From an uncultured Gammaproteobacteria bacterium (GTDB taxonomy: Bacteria > Pseudomonadota > Gammaproteobacteria > GCA-001735895), in the NCBI GenBank assembly GCA_947260025.1, contig CAMYON010000029.1:1-64000 (forward strand): a stretch of 64,000 bases of DNA. The letters are read 5' to 3'. Of the stretch, positions 30,791-37,942 are shown piece by piece. A program made the position numbers and the translations under genes. The notes beneath the pieces were generated by a model. It was not told the DNA's origin and did not search any database. It saw nothing but the letters and a program-made list of their open reading frames with translations. Position 1 is the first letter of the stretch, and the number at the start of each line of letters is the position of its first letter.

Positions 30791-31165
30791 ATGCCGCTCT
30801 CTGAAGATATCGTCACCAGTCGCCATCGATTCACTTCCTATGGCCCCGCTTCTGTCACCATCAACGAAGTGGTCTACCGGCAAAGCCTGGTGCTAACTGC
30901 CAACGACATCTACAGCCCATGGGCGGTCTCCTCAATCGAGGACCTGAACCCCGAAAACCTGGCGCTCGTGCTCGAATCGAAACCCGCGGTTGTCCTGCTC
31001 GGTACCGGTGAACAGCAACGCTTTCCCGATGCCAGGACTTTCGCCCTGTTCGGCGAACAGGGCATCGGCCTCGAAGTCATGGACAATGGCGCGCTGTGCC
31101 GCACCTTCAACATCCTCGTCGCCGAAGACCGCGCCGTCACCGCCGCTGTCATACTTGGCAGCTAG
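30791..31165 (+). CDS. Mth938-like domain protein (DUF498)
   Basis: A 124-residue protein with the Mth938/NDUFAF3-like fold: FTSYGPASVTINEVVYRQSL, SPWAVSSIEDLNPENLALVL, then PAVVLLGTGEQQRFPDAR and GIGLEVMDNGALCRTFNIL. Bacterial members have no proven role; the mitochondrial relative NDUFAF3 assists complex I assembly. The ATG at 30791 is chosen because the domain starts just after it; the frame is open upstream to 30713. It is divergent from hom. Confidence 0.82.
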   Translation: MPLSEDIVTSRHRFTSYGPASVTINEVVYRQSLVLTANDIYSPWAVSSIEDLNPENLALVLESKPAVVLLGTGEQQRFPDARTFALFGEQGIGLEVMDNGALCRTFNILVAEDRAVTAAVILGS

Positions 31166-31194
31166 GAACTTCTAGCCGTTAAAACGTCCCAGGC

Positions 31195-31302
31195 GGCAAC
31201 CGCAGGCCACCCTCTCGACTGACCAGTTTGTCTGCGGCTTCCCAAGAAAGGGTGTTTTCAGGACAACCGGTCTTTATGTCGAGAGGGGGGCCTGCGGTTG
31301 CC
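31195..31302 (+). repeat. Palindromic repeat element, copy C (short form)
   Basis: A 108-bp element with 25-bp terminal inverted repeats (31195-31219 and 31278-31302, 24 of 25 paired) starting GGCAACCGCAGGCC. Its centre carries CGACTGACCAG, CTGCGGCTTCCC and CCGGTCTTTATGTCG, the same landmarks in the same order as copies A and B, but it lacks their long AT-rich inner stem and double apical hairpins. Confidence 0.88.
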
Positions 31303-31563
31303 TCTGAAATAGCATGGAAGACTCATATCCTTTTCTCGGAGACCGCAATCAACAATTGACTGCCGTCAGGTTCTAAATAGCTGAGATAATCTTTTCCTGA
31401 ATTGTCGGAAATAACTCGTTACGCGAGATGAATCGTCGAATCGCAAGTTGCAATCCCTGAACATGGTTCGACACGTTGGACCGGCAGTACCCAGTATTTT
31501 TGGCTGGGCATTCGAATGTTTTCTCGGAAATTAGATTCAGAATCGTTGAACATAAAGTCGGAA

Positions 31564-31671
31564 GGCAACCGGAGGCGTCACTTTCGACATAAAGGCCGGT
31601 TGTCCTGAACACATACACTCGTGGGAAGCCACAGGCAAACCGGCCAGTCGAAAGTGACGTCTTCGGTTGCC
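31564..31671 (-). repeat. Palindromic repeat element, copy D (short form)
   Basis: Also exactly 108 bp and inverted relative to C. Terminal arms 31564-31588 and 31647-31671 pair at 23 of 25 positions. Read on the minus strand it aligns with C without gaps: the central 58 bases are mostly identical (GGCTTCCCA, TTCAGGACAACCGG, CTTTATGTCGA), while the arm interiors differ (CACTTTCGAC against CCCTCTCGAC) with matching changes on the opposite arm. Confidence 0.88.
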
Positions 31672-31722
31672 GTTTGGGAAGATAATGGTCCCGCGACCTG
31701 GCCGCGGGATGACAGGGAAAGG

Positions 31723-32795
31723 TTATTCTTCGATGATGTTTTCGCGGGAGTAGCCGCTGTGCTCGAGGATGCGGCGCAGCTTGCGCAGCGCGTCCATCTG
31801 GATCTGGCGCACGCGCTCCCGGGTCACGCCGAGCTCGAGCCCGACTTCTTCCAGCGTGCCGCGCGGATGATTGCGCAAACCGAAACGGCGCACCACGACA
31901 TCGCGCTGTTTTTCGTCGAGCTCGTCGAGCCAGCTGTCGAGATGCTTGATGACGCTTTCGTCCTGCAGGATGCTGGACGGATCGGGATTGCTGTCATCCG
32001 GAATCACGTCGAGTAGCGGGCGCTCGCCTTCGCCACCCATCGGAATATCGAAGGATGACACCCGGTCGGCCAGTTTGAACATTTTCTCGACGTCCTTGAC
32101 CGGCTTCTTCAACAGCTGGGCGACATCCTCGGGAGTCGCCTCGCGATTCAATTCCTGGGTCAGCTTGCGCGCCGCCCTGAGGTAAGTGTTCAGTTCCTTG
32201 ATAACGTGAATCGGCAGGCGAATGGTGCGGGTCTGGTTCATCAACCCGCGCTCGATAGTCTGCCGTATCCACCAGGTCGCGTAGGTCGAAAAGCGAAAAC
32301 CGCGTTCCGGATCGAATTTCTCGACCGCGCGGATCAGGCCGAGATTGCCCTCTTCGATCAAATCCAGCAACGCCAGACCACGATTCATGTAACGCCGTGC
32401 GATTTTGACCACCAGGCGCAGGTTGCATTCGATCATCTTGTCGCGCGCGGCGGTGTCGCCTTTCAACGCGAGGCGTGAGTAGTACACTTCTTCTTCGGCG
32501 GTTAACAGCGGGGAGACTTCGATTTCCTTGAGATAAAGCCGCGTCGGGTCGGCATCGGATCTTCCGGCTTGCGACGCTCGGTGAACTTTTCAGCTTCGAT
32601 TACCTCTGCGTCATTATCGTCGTCATCGTCGTCGTCATCATCATCATCATCATTGATAATGGTCGCTTGCTCGGAATCTTCTTCTTCGTCATCCGCCAGC
32701 TTCGCAGCCTCCTGGTCTTCGACAAGGTCTTCCACCAGGTCTTCGGCTGGTATTTCGGTATCTTCGATAAGCGACTTATCGGTAGATTTGGTCAT
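31723..32795 (-). pseudogene. rpoS: Stationary-phase sigma factor RpoS, one-base frameshift
   Basis: From 32795 the first frame encodes an acidic N-terminus ending RRKPEDP and then runs out of frame to a stop at 32502. The second frame encodes [20 protein letters not shown] and all of sigma regions 1.2 to 4 ([54 protein letters not shown]) to 31723. Adding one G at about 32556, so that CCGATG becomes CCGGATG, rejoins them into a 357-residue RpoS reading [12 protein letters not shown]. RpoS directs stationary-phase and stress transcription. The ATG at 32795 has AAAGGA upstream. The order nlpD-rpoS is standard. It is either a real null allele or a sequencing error. Confidence 0.88.
32617..32653 (-). 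repeat. GAY trinucleotide tract coding poly-Asp in RpoS
   Basis: A run of GAT/GAC codons specifies twelve consecutive Asp residues (49-60) in the RpoS N-terminus. Seven of them are identical GAT codons in a row, a slippage-prone microsatellite. Confidence 0.85.
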
Positions 32796-32807
32796 CCAGA
32801 GGTTCCT

Positions 32808-33527
32808 TTAACGATTGGGTAGATATTTCATGGGATCTACGGGTTTGCCATTGCGCCGAATTTCAAAATGCAGTTGCGGCGTGTTATCCCTGCTGCCCAT
32901 TTTTGCGACTACTTTGCCGGCTTTCACCGTAACCCCTTCCTGCACCAGACGTTCCTGACAATATGCATAGGCACTTAAATAAGTATCACTGTGACGTATA
33001 ATAATCAGATTACCATAACCCGCCAAACCATTACCACTATATACCACCTTACCATCGGCAACGGCGCGCACCGGCTGCCCAATTTTGCCGGCGATATCAA
33101 TGCCCCGACGATCGAGCTTCGAGGCCAGAAAAGTATTCAGCGGTTTGCCTTCGGTGGGCCAGAGCCATTTGTTCGGATCACGACCGCGGGGCTCGCTACT
33201 GCTCGGCCTGGTTTTCGCTTTGGTGCTAGTGGTCGGCGTTTTCCTGGTCGCATCCGACTTGCCGGGAGTCGTCGCGGCAACTACCCCACCCTGGGGTTTC
33301 AACAATCGCAGGCGCTGGCCAGGATAGATCGGCTCATTGACGTCGATCTGGTTCCAGCGCGCCAGTTGCTTGTAGTCGAGGCCGTAGCGCCACGCGATCG
33401 AGTAAAGCGTGTCGGATCTTTTTACCGTGTACCAGCCCGGCCCCCGCGATACCTGGCTCGGCGGACTGACCGTAGCGCAGGAAACCAACATGATCACGGC
33501 AAACGCGCTGACGATAGCTGATTTCAT
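32808..33527 (-). CDS. nlpD: NlpD: LysM / degenerate LytM lipoprotein
   Basis: A 239-residue lipoprotein (lipobox MLVSC, Cys-17) with a LysM peptidoglycan-binding module (YTVKRSDTLYSIAWRYGLDY...) and a C-terminal LytM domain. The LytM metal site is degenerate: RRGIDIAG replaces the H-x-G-x-D motif and QLHFE replaces HLHFE, as in NlpD and EnvC, which activate amidases rather than cut peptidoglycan. It would activate AmiC-type amidases at the septum. In Gammaproteobacteria the main rpoS promoter lies within nlpD; rpoS starts 12 bases after its stop. Confidence 0.92.
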   Translation of the reverse strand: MKSAIVSAFAVIMLVSCATVSPPSQVSRGPGWYTVKRSDTLYSIAWRYGLDYKQLARWNQIDVNEPIYPGQRLRLLKPQGGVVAATTPGKSDATRKTPTTSTKAKTRPSSSEPRGRDPNKWLWPTEGKPLNTFLASKLDRRGIDIAGKIGQPVRAVADGKVVYSGNGLAGYGNLIIIRHSDTYLSAYAYCQERLVQEGVTVKAGKVVAKMGSRDNTPQLHFEIRRNGKPVDPMKYLPNR

Positions 33528-33544
33528 GACCCGAATTCTAAGGT

Positions 33545-34126
33545 TTACACATTATAAACAGCAATCGCCAGCAGCAGGGCAACGACGATAGCCCAGCCGA
33601 TAATTTCGATATATTTCAAAAGCCTGGGCTCGATTGCCGGGCCGAACCTTGCCAGGCACCAGGCCAGCAGGTAGAAACGCGAGCCGCGCCCGATGATCGA
33701 GGCCAGTAAAAACGGCAGGATGGCCAGGTTCAGCACCCCGGCCGCGATGGTGAATATTTTGTAAGGCACCGGGGAAAAGCCGGCCACCAGCACGGCCCAG
33801 AAGCCCCATTGGGCAAACCAGTTCATCACCGTCTGGAACCTGTCCTGGTAGCCCCACTCGACAATCAACGGTTGCGCCAGATCGAACAGAAATGCGCCTA
33901 TCAGGTAACCAATCAAACCGCCGAGCACGGAAAAAATCAGGGTCAGTCCCGCCAGCCGCATAGCGCGTTCCGGTTGCGCGAGCGACATCGGTGCCAGCAT
34001 CACGTCGGGAGGCGGAAACGGCAGAATAAATGATTCGACAAAACTCAGCAGCGAGAGGTAATACGGCGCATCTTTTCGCCGCGAAAATCGAATGACCCGG
34101 TGGTAAATGGGTTCGAACAGTTGCAC
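33545..34126 (-). CDS. yqaA: YqaA-type DedA-family membrane protein
   Basis: A 193-residue membrane protein with SNARE-associated/DedA (VTT) features: an N-terminal PYYLSLLSFVESFILPFPPPD and the conserved re-entrant region GFSPVPYKIFTIAAGVLNL, followed by RGSRFYLLAWCLARFGP. DedA proteins are linked to lipid or polyprenyl carrier translocation across the inner membrane. The order pcm-yqaA-nlpD-rpoS matches Pseudomonas and relatives. It overlaps pcm by one base. Confidence 0.87.
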   Translation of the reverse strand: MQLFEPIYHRVIRFSRRKDAPYYLSLLSFVESFILPFPPPDVMLAPMSLAQPERAMRLAGLTLIFSVLGGLIGYLIGAFLFDLAQPLIVEWGYQDRFQTVMNWFAQWGFWAVLVAGFSPVPYKIFTIAAGVLNLAILPFLLASIIGRGSRFYLLAWCLARFGPAIEPRLLKYIEIIGWAIVVALLLAIAVYNV

Positions 34127-34797
34127 TAACCGAGCCCCGGCAAAAGCGGCACGAATATGACTTTTTCCAGCTCGTCGCAGATCAGGCCATCCGGGCTGCG
34201 AGTCACTTTGGTCATCGTCTGATCGGCGCCGTTATCGATTGGCAGCACCATGATGCCCCCCTCGCTCAACTGCGCCACCAGCGCTTCCGGTATTTCGCTG
34301 CAGGCGGCGGTCATGATGATGCGGTCGAAGCGATAGCTGGGATTGGGCCAGCCCTCGATGCCGTCCGTGTGGCGCAACTGCACGTTGTATAATTCCAGCT
34401 CCGCGAGACGTTTCTTCGCCTGCTGATGCAGCGCCTCGATACGCTCGACGCTGTATACCTGCGGAAAAATACTCGCCAGTACCGCGGTCTGGTAGCCGCA
34501 ACCGGTGCCGATTTCGAGCACCGAGTTACCGACTCCGTCCTCCAGCAGCAACTGCGTCATGTAGGCCACGATGAAAGGTTGCGAAATCGTCTGCCCGTAA
34601 CCAATCGGCAACGCGGTATCCTCGTAAGCACGATGCGCCAGCGCTTCGTCGACGAACAAATGCCTTGGTACGCGGCGCATCACGTCGAGCACCTGCTCGT
34701 TGTGGATGCCCTGCTCCTGCAATCGGTTGATCAGGCGATCTCGCGTGCGCTGCGAGGTCATACCGATACCCTGGTGGTTGCGGCCCGCTGGATTCAC
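34126..34797 (-). CDS. pcm: Protein-L-isoaspartate O-methyltransferase Pcm
   Basis: A 223-residue Pcm that methylates isoaspartyl residues in damaged proteins using SAM. Diagnostic blocks are RVPRHLFVDEALAHRAYEDTALPIG, GQTISQPFIVAYMTQLL and SAM motif VLEIGTGCGYQTAVLA. The ATG at 34797 overlaps the surE stop (ATGA), typical translational coupling, so it is preferred; an in-frame ATG at 34761 corresponds to the E. coli start. Confidence 0.94.
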   Translation of the reverse strand: MNPAGRNHQGIGMTSQRTRDRLINRLQEQGIHNEQVLDVMRRVPRHLFVDEALAHRAYEDTALPIGYGQTISQPFIVAYMTQLLLEDGVGNSVLEIGTGCGYQTAVLASIFPQVYSVERIEALHQQAKKRLAELELYNVQLRHTDGIEGWPNPSYRFDRIIMTAACSEIPEALVAQLSEGGIMVLPIDNGADQTMTKVTRSPDGLICDELEKVIFVPLLPGLG

Positions 34798-35540
34798 AGT
34801 TGAACCAGCCAGTCGCGCAGCGGCTCGATACCCAGGTGACGGGTCAGATCGATCTGCATCGGGGTAACCGAAGCGATACCGTGTTCAACCGCGTGAAAAT
34901 CGGTTCCCGGTCCGGCATCCTGGGCTTCCCCCGGCGGACCGACCCAGTAGACTGGCCGACCATGGGGATCGCTTTGTTTGACCATGGATTCGGCCTTGTG
35001 ACGAAAGCCCAGGCGGGTGGCCTGGACCTTCGGCATTTCGTCTGGCGGCAGATCCGGCACGTTGATATTCAGCAGGGTATCGTCGGGCAGCGGCTCTGCG
35101 CTTAGTCGTTCGATGATACGCCGGGTAATTTGCGCCGCGGTCAGGTAGTGCGTGGCCGGTTTCCCCGCGAGTGATACCGCGATCGCCGGCAATCCCAGGT
35201 AACGACCCTCCATCGCCCCCGCAACCGTGCCCGAGTAAAGCACGTCGTCACCGAGATTGGGACCGGCGTTGATCCCGGATACCACCATGTCGGGCGCCGG
35301 GTCGAGCAATCCGGAAAGCGCCAGGTGAACGCAATCGGTTGGCGTGCCGTCGACATAGTAAAATCCATCGCTCGACCGTTCCACGCGCAGCGGACGCATC
35401 AACGTCAGCGAGTTGCTGGCGCCGCTCTTGTTGCGATCCGGTGCCACCACGGAAATCCGGGCGACCTGGGCGAGTTCTTGAGCGAGTAATTTGATTCCGG
35501 GCGCGAGATAGCCGTCGTCGTTAGTAATGAGAATATGCAT
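34794..35540 (-). CDS. surE: 5'-nucleotidase / stationary-phase survival protein SurE
   Basis: A 248-residue SurE: MHILITNDDGYLAPGIKLLA at the N-terminus carries the metal-binding NDDG, with VAPDRNKSGASNSLTL and VSGINAGPNLGDDVLYSGTV. It dephosphorylates nucleoside monophosphates and is tied to stationary-phase survival. It heads the surE-pcm-yqaA-nlpD-rpoS operon. Its 5' end is divergent from the Smr gene with about 90 bases between. Confidence 0.95.
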   Translation of the reverse strand: MHILITNDDGYLAPGIKLLAQELAQVARISVVAPDRNKSGASNSLTLMRPLRVERSSDGFYYVDGTPTDCVHLALSGLLDPAPDMVVSGINAGPNLGDDVLYSGTVAGAMEGRYLGLPAIAVSLAGKPATHYLTAAQITRRIIERLSAEPLPDDTLLNINVPDLPPDEMPKVQATRLGFRHKAESMVKQSDPHGRPVYWVGPPGEAQDAGPGTDFHAVEHGIASVTPMQIDLTRHLGIEPLRDWLVQL

Positions 35541-35630
35541 CGATCTGGAATTCTATCTGATTTGAATGCAGGTCAAAGAGTATTTTCGGATAATATTGGC
35601 GAAAACCGGGTTTTACTACGCGATAAATTC

Positions 35631-36134
35631 ATGAACGACGACGATGATTCCGAATTTGCCAGCCTGATGGCGGGCGTCAAGCGACTGCATAGTGATCGCA
35701 TCAATGTCTATCGGCATCGCGGGCATAAAAAGTTCACGCCCCGTAGCCAGGATCATAAAGCCGCGGCGCCGGTAAATTTTCCATCCATATCAACACCGGC
35801 ACGCGACTCGCATTTCAACAGCGGCATGCAAACCAAACTGCAGCGCCGGATTCGGCAAGGGCAAATCCGGCCCGAGGCCAGTCTCGATCTGCACGGCTAC
35901 CGGCAACATGAGGCCGAGCAAGCGCTAGCAGAATTTTTTGGGCACGCACTGCAACGGGGCATGCGCATGGTAATCGTCATACATGGGCAGGGTTATCGTT
36001 CGCAAAGCGACGCCGTGCTCAAGCCGCTGGTACAGCGCTGGCTAGCGTGCCAACCAGGAGTGCTGGCCTGGTGCCCGGCGCAACCCCGTGACGGCGCCGC
36101 CGGCGCCAGCTACGTATACCTGCGTTCAAGCTAA
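35631..36134 (+). CDS. Smr-domain protein (SmrA-like)
   Basis: A 167-residue protein with a C-terminal Smr domain: SLDLHGYRQHEAEQALAEFF and VIHGQGYRSQSDAVLKPLVQ, the two signature motifs (LDLHG and HGxG). Smr domains of this type nick DNA or cleave RNA; stand-alone gammaproteobacterial members are called SmrA/SmrB, and SmrB acts on mRNA in collided ribosomes. The ATG at 35631 (MNDDDDSEFASLM) is the family-like start. Which Smr subtype it is cannot be settled from sequence alone. Confidence 0.85.
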   Translation: MNDDDDSEFASLMAGVKRLHSDRINVYRHRGHKKFTPRSQDHKAAAPVNFPSISTPARDSHFNSGMQTKLQRRIRQGQIRPEASLDLHGYRQHEAEQALAEFFGHALQRGMRMVIVIHGQGYRSQSDAVLKPLVQRWLACQPGVLAWCPAQPRDGAAGASYVYLRSS

Positions 36135-36148
36135 TAGAAATTCCTGGT

Positions 36149-36922
36149 TTACTGGAAGTCGACGGGCCAGTTGATTTCGGCAGCGGTGTAGATACCGACG
36201 ATGACTTCACCCAGGCTCTCGGGCATTCGCGCCTGCCGCGGGGACAGTGGAATCCGCCCTCCCATGATTTCCGCCCTGGTTTGCGGGTACAGCGGCCGGT
36301 TAAACGGCTCGGCATAGCCCTGCGGATGCAAGGGCATACTGCCGGCATCGTACTTGTCCTTCGCTCCCAGCGTGTGCATCAGCTCGTGGGCAATCACCAC
36401 CTGGTTGGAACCGCTGTAAGCCTTGTCCGCAAACCCGTTGATCAGCGCAATCAACCCGCCCTGCAAGCCGGTGGAATGACGCAGGCTTTGCGTGGTGGCG
36501 GTATCGTAATAGCTGACAAACAGCTCGATATCACCGACATCGCTATCGCTGCTCCAGGCACGTCGCATTGCCCAGGCTCGAAACTTGAGACTCCACCAGA
36601 TGTTCTCAGCAATGTTCCGTCCCGAGGGTGGCTGCGGCGGGTGCGACTGCAAACGTCCATCATACTCGATCTGGATCGCCTCGATCGAGACACCGTGGCG
36701 TCGTGCTTCGCGATTGATAAATTTTTCGATTGGCTTGAAATCCTGCGATTCGAGACCGTCGATATATTTATCGGTGGTGCCGCGGCCGTCGCCGCTGACC
36801 GCGTAAACCCGCACCCAGAGCGGCCGGTCCCAGCTGGTGGTACGAAATTCGTTGACTGCTTCATTCACCGCCACGAACAACAGGATCAGCAGCAGGATCA
36901 GGTAGCGCAGATGCTTTCGCAT
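36149..36922 (-). CDS. Putative membrane-anchored zinc metalloprotease
   Basis: A 257-residue protein with an N-terminal hydrophobic anchor (about 6-20) and an outward-facing domain. It contains VVIAHELMHTLGAKDKYD (175-192): an HExxH zinc site (H179, E180, H183) followed by Gly-186 and a possible third ligand Asp-189, the HExxHxxGxxD arrangement of metzincin-like peptidases. I do not recognise the family otherwise. It is the last gene of a ybbA-ybbP-relA-dusA run on the minus strand, six bases after dusA. The substrate is unknown. Confidence 0.6.
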   Translation of the reverse strand: MRKHLRYLILLLILLFVAVNEAVNEFRTTSWDRPLWVRVYAVSGDGRGTTDKYIDGLESQDFKPIEKFINREARRHGVSIEAIQIEYDGRLQSHPPQPPSGRNIAENIWWSLKFRAWAMRRAWSSDSDVGDIELFVSYYDTATTQSLRHSTGLQGGLIALINGFADKAYSGSNQVVIAHELMHTLGAKDKYDAGSMPLHPQGYAEPFNRPLYPQTRAEIMGGRIPLSPRQARMPESLGEVIVGIYTAAEINWPVDFQ

Positions 36923-36928
36923 GGCGCG

Positions 36929-37942
36929 CTAACCTGCCAGCAGTTGCTCGGCACGATAGAGCACATCCATGCCAGCGTCTTTTCGGCAGGCGTTTTCGCT
37001 CAGATATCGGCGCCAGCGCCGCGCATGCGGTTGCCCGTTGAACAGGCCCAACAGGTGTCGCACCACACGCATCAACGGAATCCCCGATTCGAGTTGCTGT
37101 TCGATATAGGGATAAAAGCGGTGCAGCATTTCGCTGCGACCAGGTGTTGCGCACTGCTGACGACCAAAAACGACCTGGTCGACATCGTGCAACAGGTAGG
37201 GATTGCTGTAAGGCTCGCGACCGAGCATGACACCGTCGACCTGCTGCAAATGATCGAGGCAGGCGTCGAGGTTTCTGATACCGCCATTGACGATGATCTG
37301 CTGCTCGGGAAAATCCTGCTTCAAACGATATACCCAGTCATACTTCAACGGCGGGATCTCGCGATTCTGCTTCGGACTAAGGCCCTGCAGCCAGGCGTTG
37401 CGCGCGTGCACGATCAGGGCCGCGGCACCGGCCTCGACCTGCGCCGCGGCGAAGCCGGCGAAAACATCGTAGTCTTCCTGCTGATCGACGCCGGTACGGT
37501 GCTTGACCGTGACCGGTAACGACGATGCCGATTTCAGCGCCGATACGCACTCGGCTACCAGCGGCGGCTGCTTCATCAGACAGGCACCGAAGCTGCCGGA
37601 TTGCACCCGGTCGCTGGGGCAACCGCAGTTCAGGTTGATCTCGTCGTAGCCGTAATCATGGCAAATCTGCGCCGCGCGATACAGCAACTCCGGGTCCGAA
37701 CCACCCAGCTGAACCGCCAGCGGATGCTCTTGCTCGCTGAATCCCAGCAGCCGATCCCGATCGCCGTGCACGATGGCCGCCGCGGTAACCATTTCGGTAT
37801 ACAGCAGGATATTGTCCGAAAACAGGCGCAGGAAGAAGCGGCTATGGCGGTCCGAACAGTCCATCATCGGCGCGATACAGAATCGCCGGTTAAGCGTCGA
37901 ACGCGTTGCCGGGACCAGCGGGATTTCGTTAGCCAGCTGCAT
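36929..37942 (-). CDS. dusA: tRNA-dihydrouridine(20/20a) synthase DusA
   Basis: A 337-residue flavoenzyme. FCIAPMMDCSDRHSRFFLRL and LLYTEMVT are DusA-type FMN-barrel signatures, and the catalytic Cys is in NLNCGCPSDRV; VKHRTGVD, VNGGIRNL and GVMLGREPYSNPYLL follow. It reduces U20/U20a in the D-loop of tRNAs with FMN and NADPH. Its ATG immediately adjoins the relA stop, so the two are probably cotranscribed. Confidence 0.93.
   Translation of the reverse strand: MQLANEIPLVPATRSTLNRRFCIAPMMDCSDRHSRFFLRLFSDNILLYTEMVTAAAIVHGDRDRLLGFSEQEHPLAVQLGGSDPELLYRAAQICHDYGYDEINLNCGCPSDRVQSGSFGACLMKQPPLVAECVSALKSASSLPVTVKHRTGVDQQEDYDVFAGFAAAQVEAGAAALIVHARNAWLQGLSPKQNREIPPLKYDWVYRLKQDFPEQQIIVNGGIRNLDACLDHLQQVDGVMLGREPYSNPYLLHDVDQVVFGRQQCATPGRSEMLHRFYPYIEQQLESGIPLMRVVRHLLGLFNGQPHARRWRRYLSENACRKDAGMDVLYRAEQLLAG

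Larger units (their letters stand above)
31166..31722. other. Convergent intergenic region with a second repeat pair
   Basis: A 557-base gap between the Mth938-like gene and rpoS, which converge. It holds the oppositely oriented elements C (31195-31302) and D (31564-31671). The 261 bases between them are AT-richer than the surroundings. An 81-codon open frame on the minus strand (31373-31618) runs through them but starts inside copy D and matches nothing I recognise. Confidence 0.8.

Noticed and set aside
31373-31618. 81-codon minus-strand frame between repeats C and D
   Set aside because: Its start lies inside repeat D, it has no ribosome-binding site and I recognise no homology; more likely non-coding or a relic.
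36281-37519. 412-codon open frame on the plus strand over the metalloprotease and dusA genes
   Set aside because: It spans two recognised genes on the other strand and has no family features.
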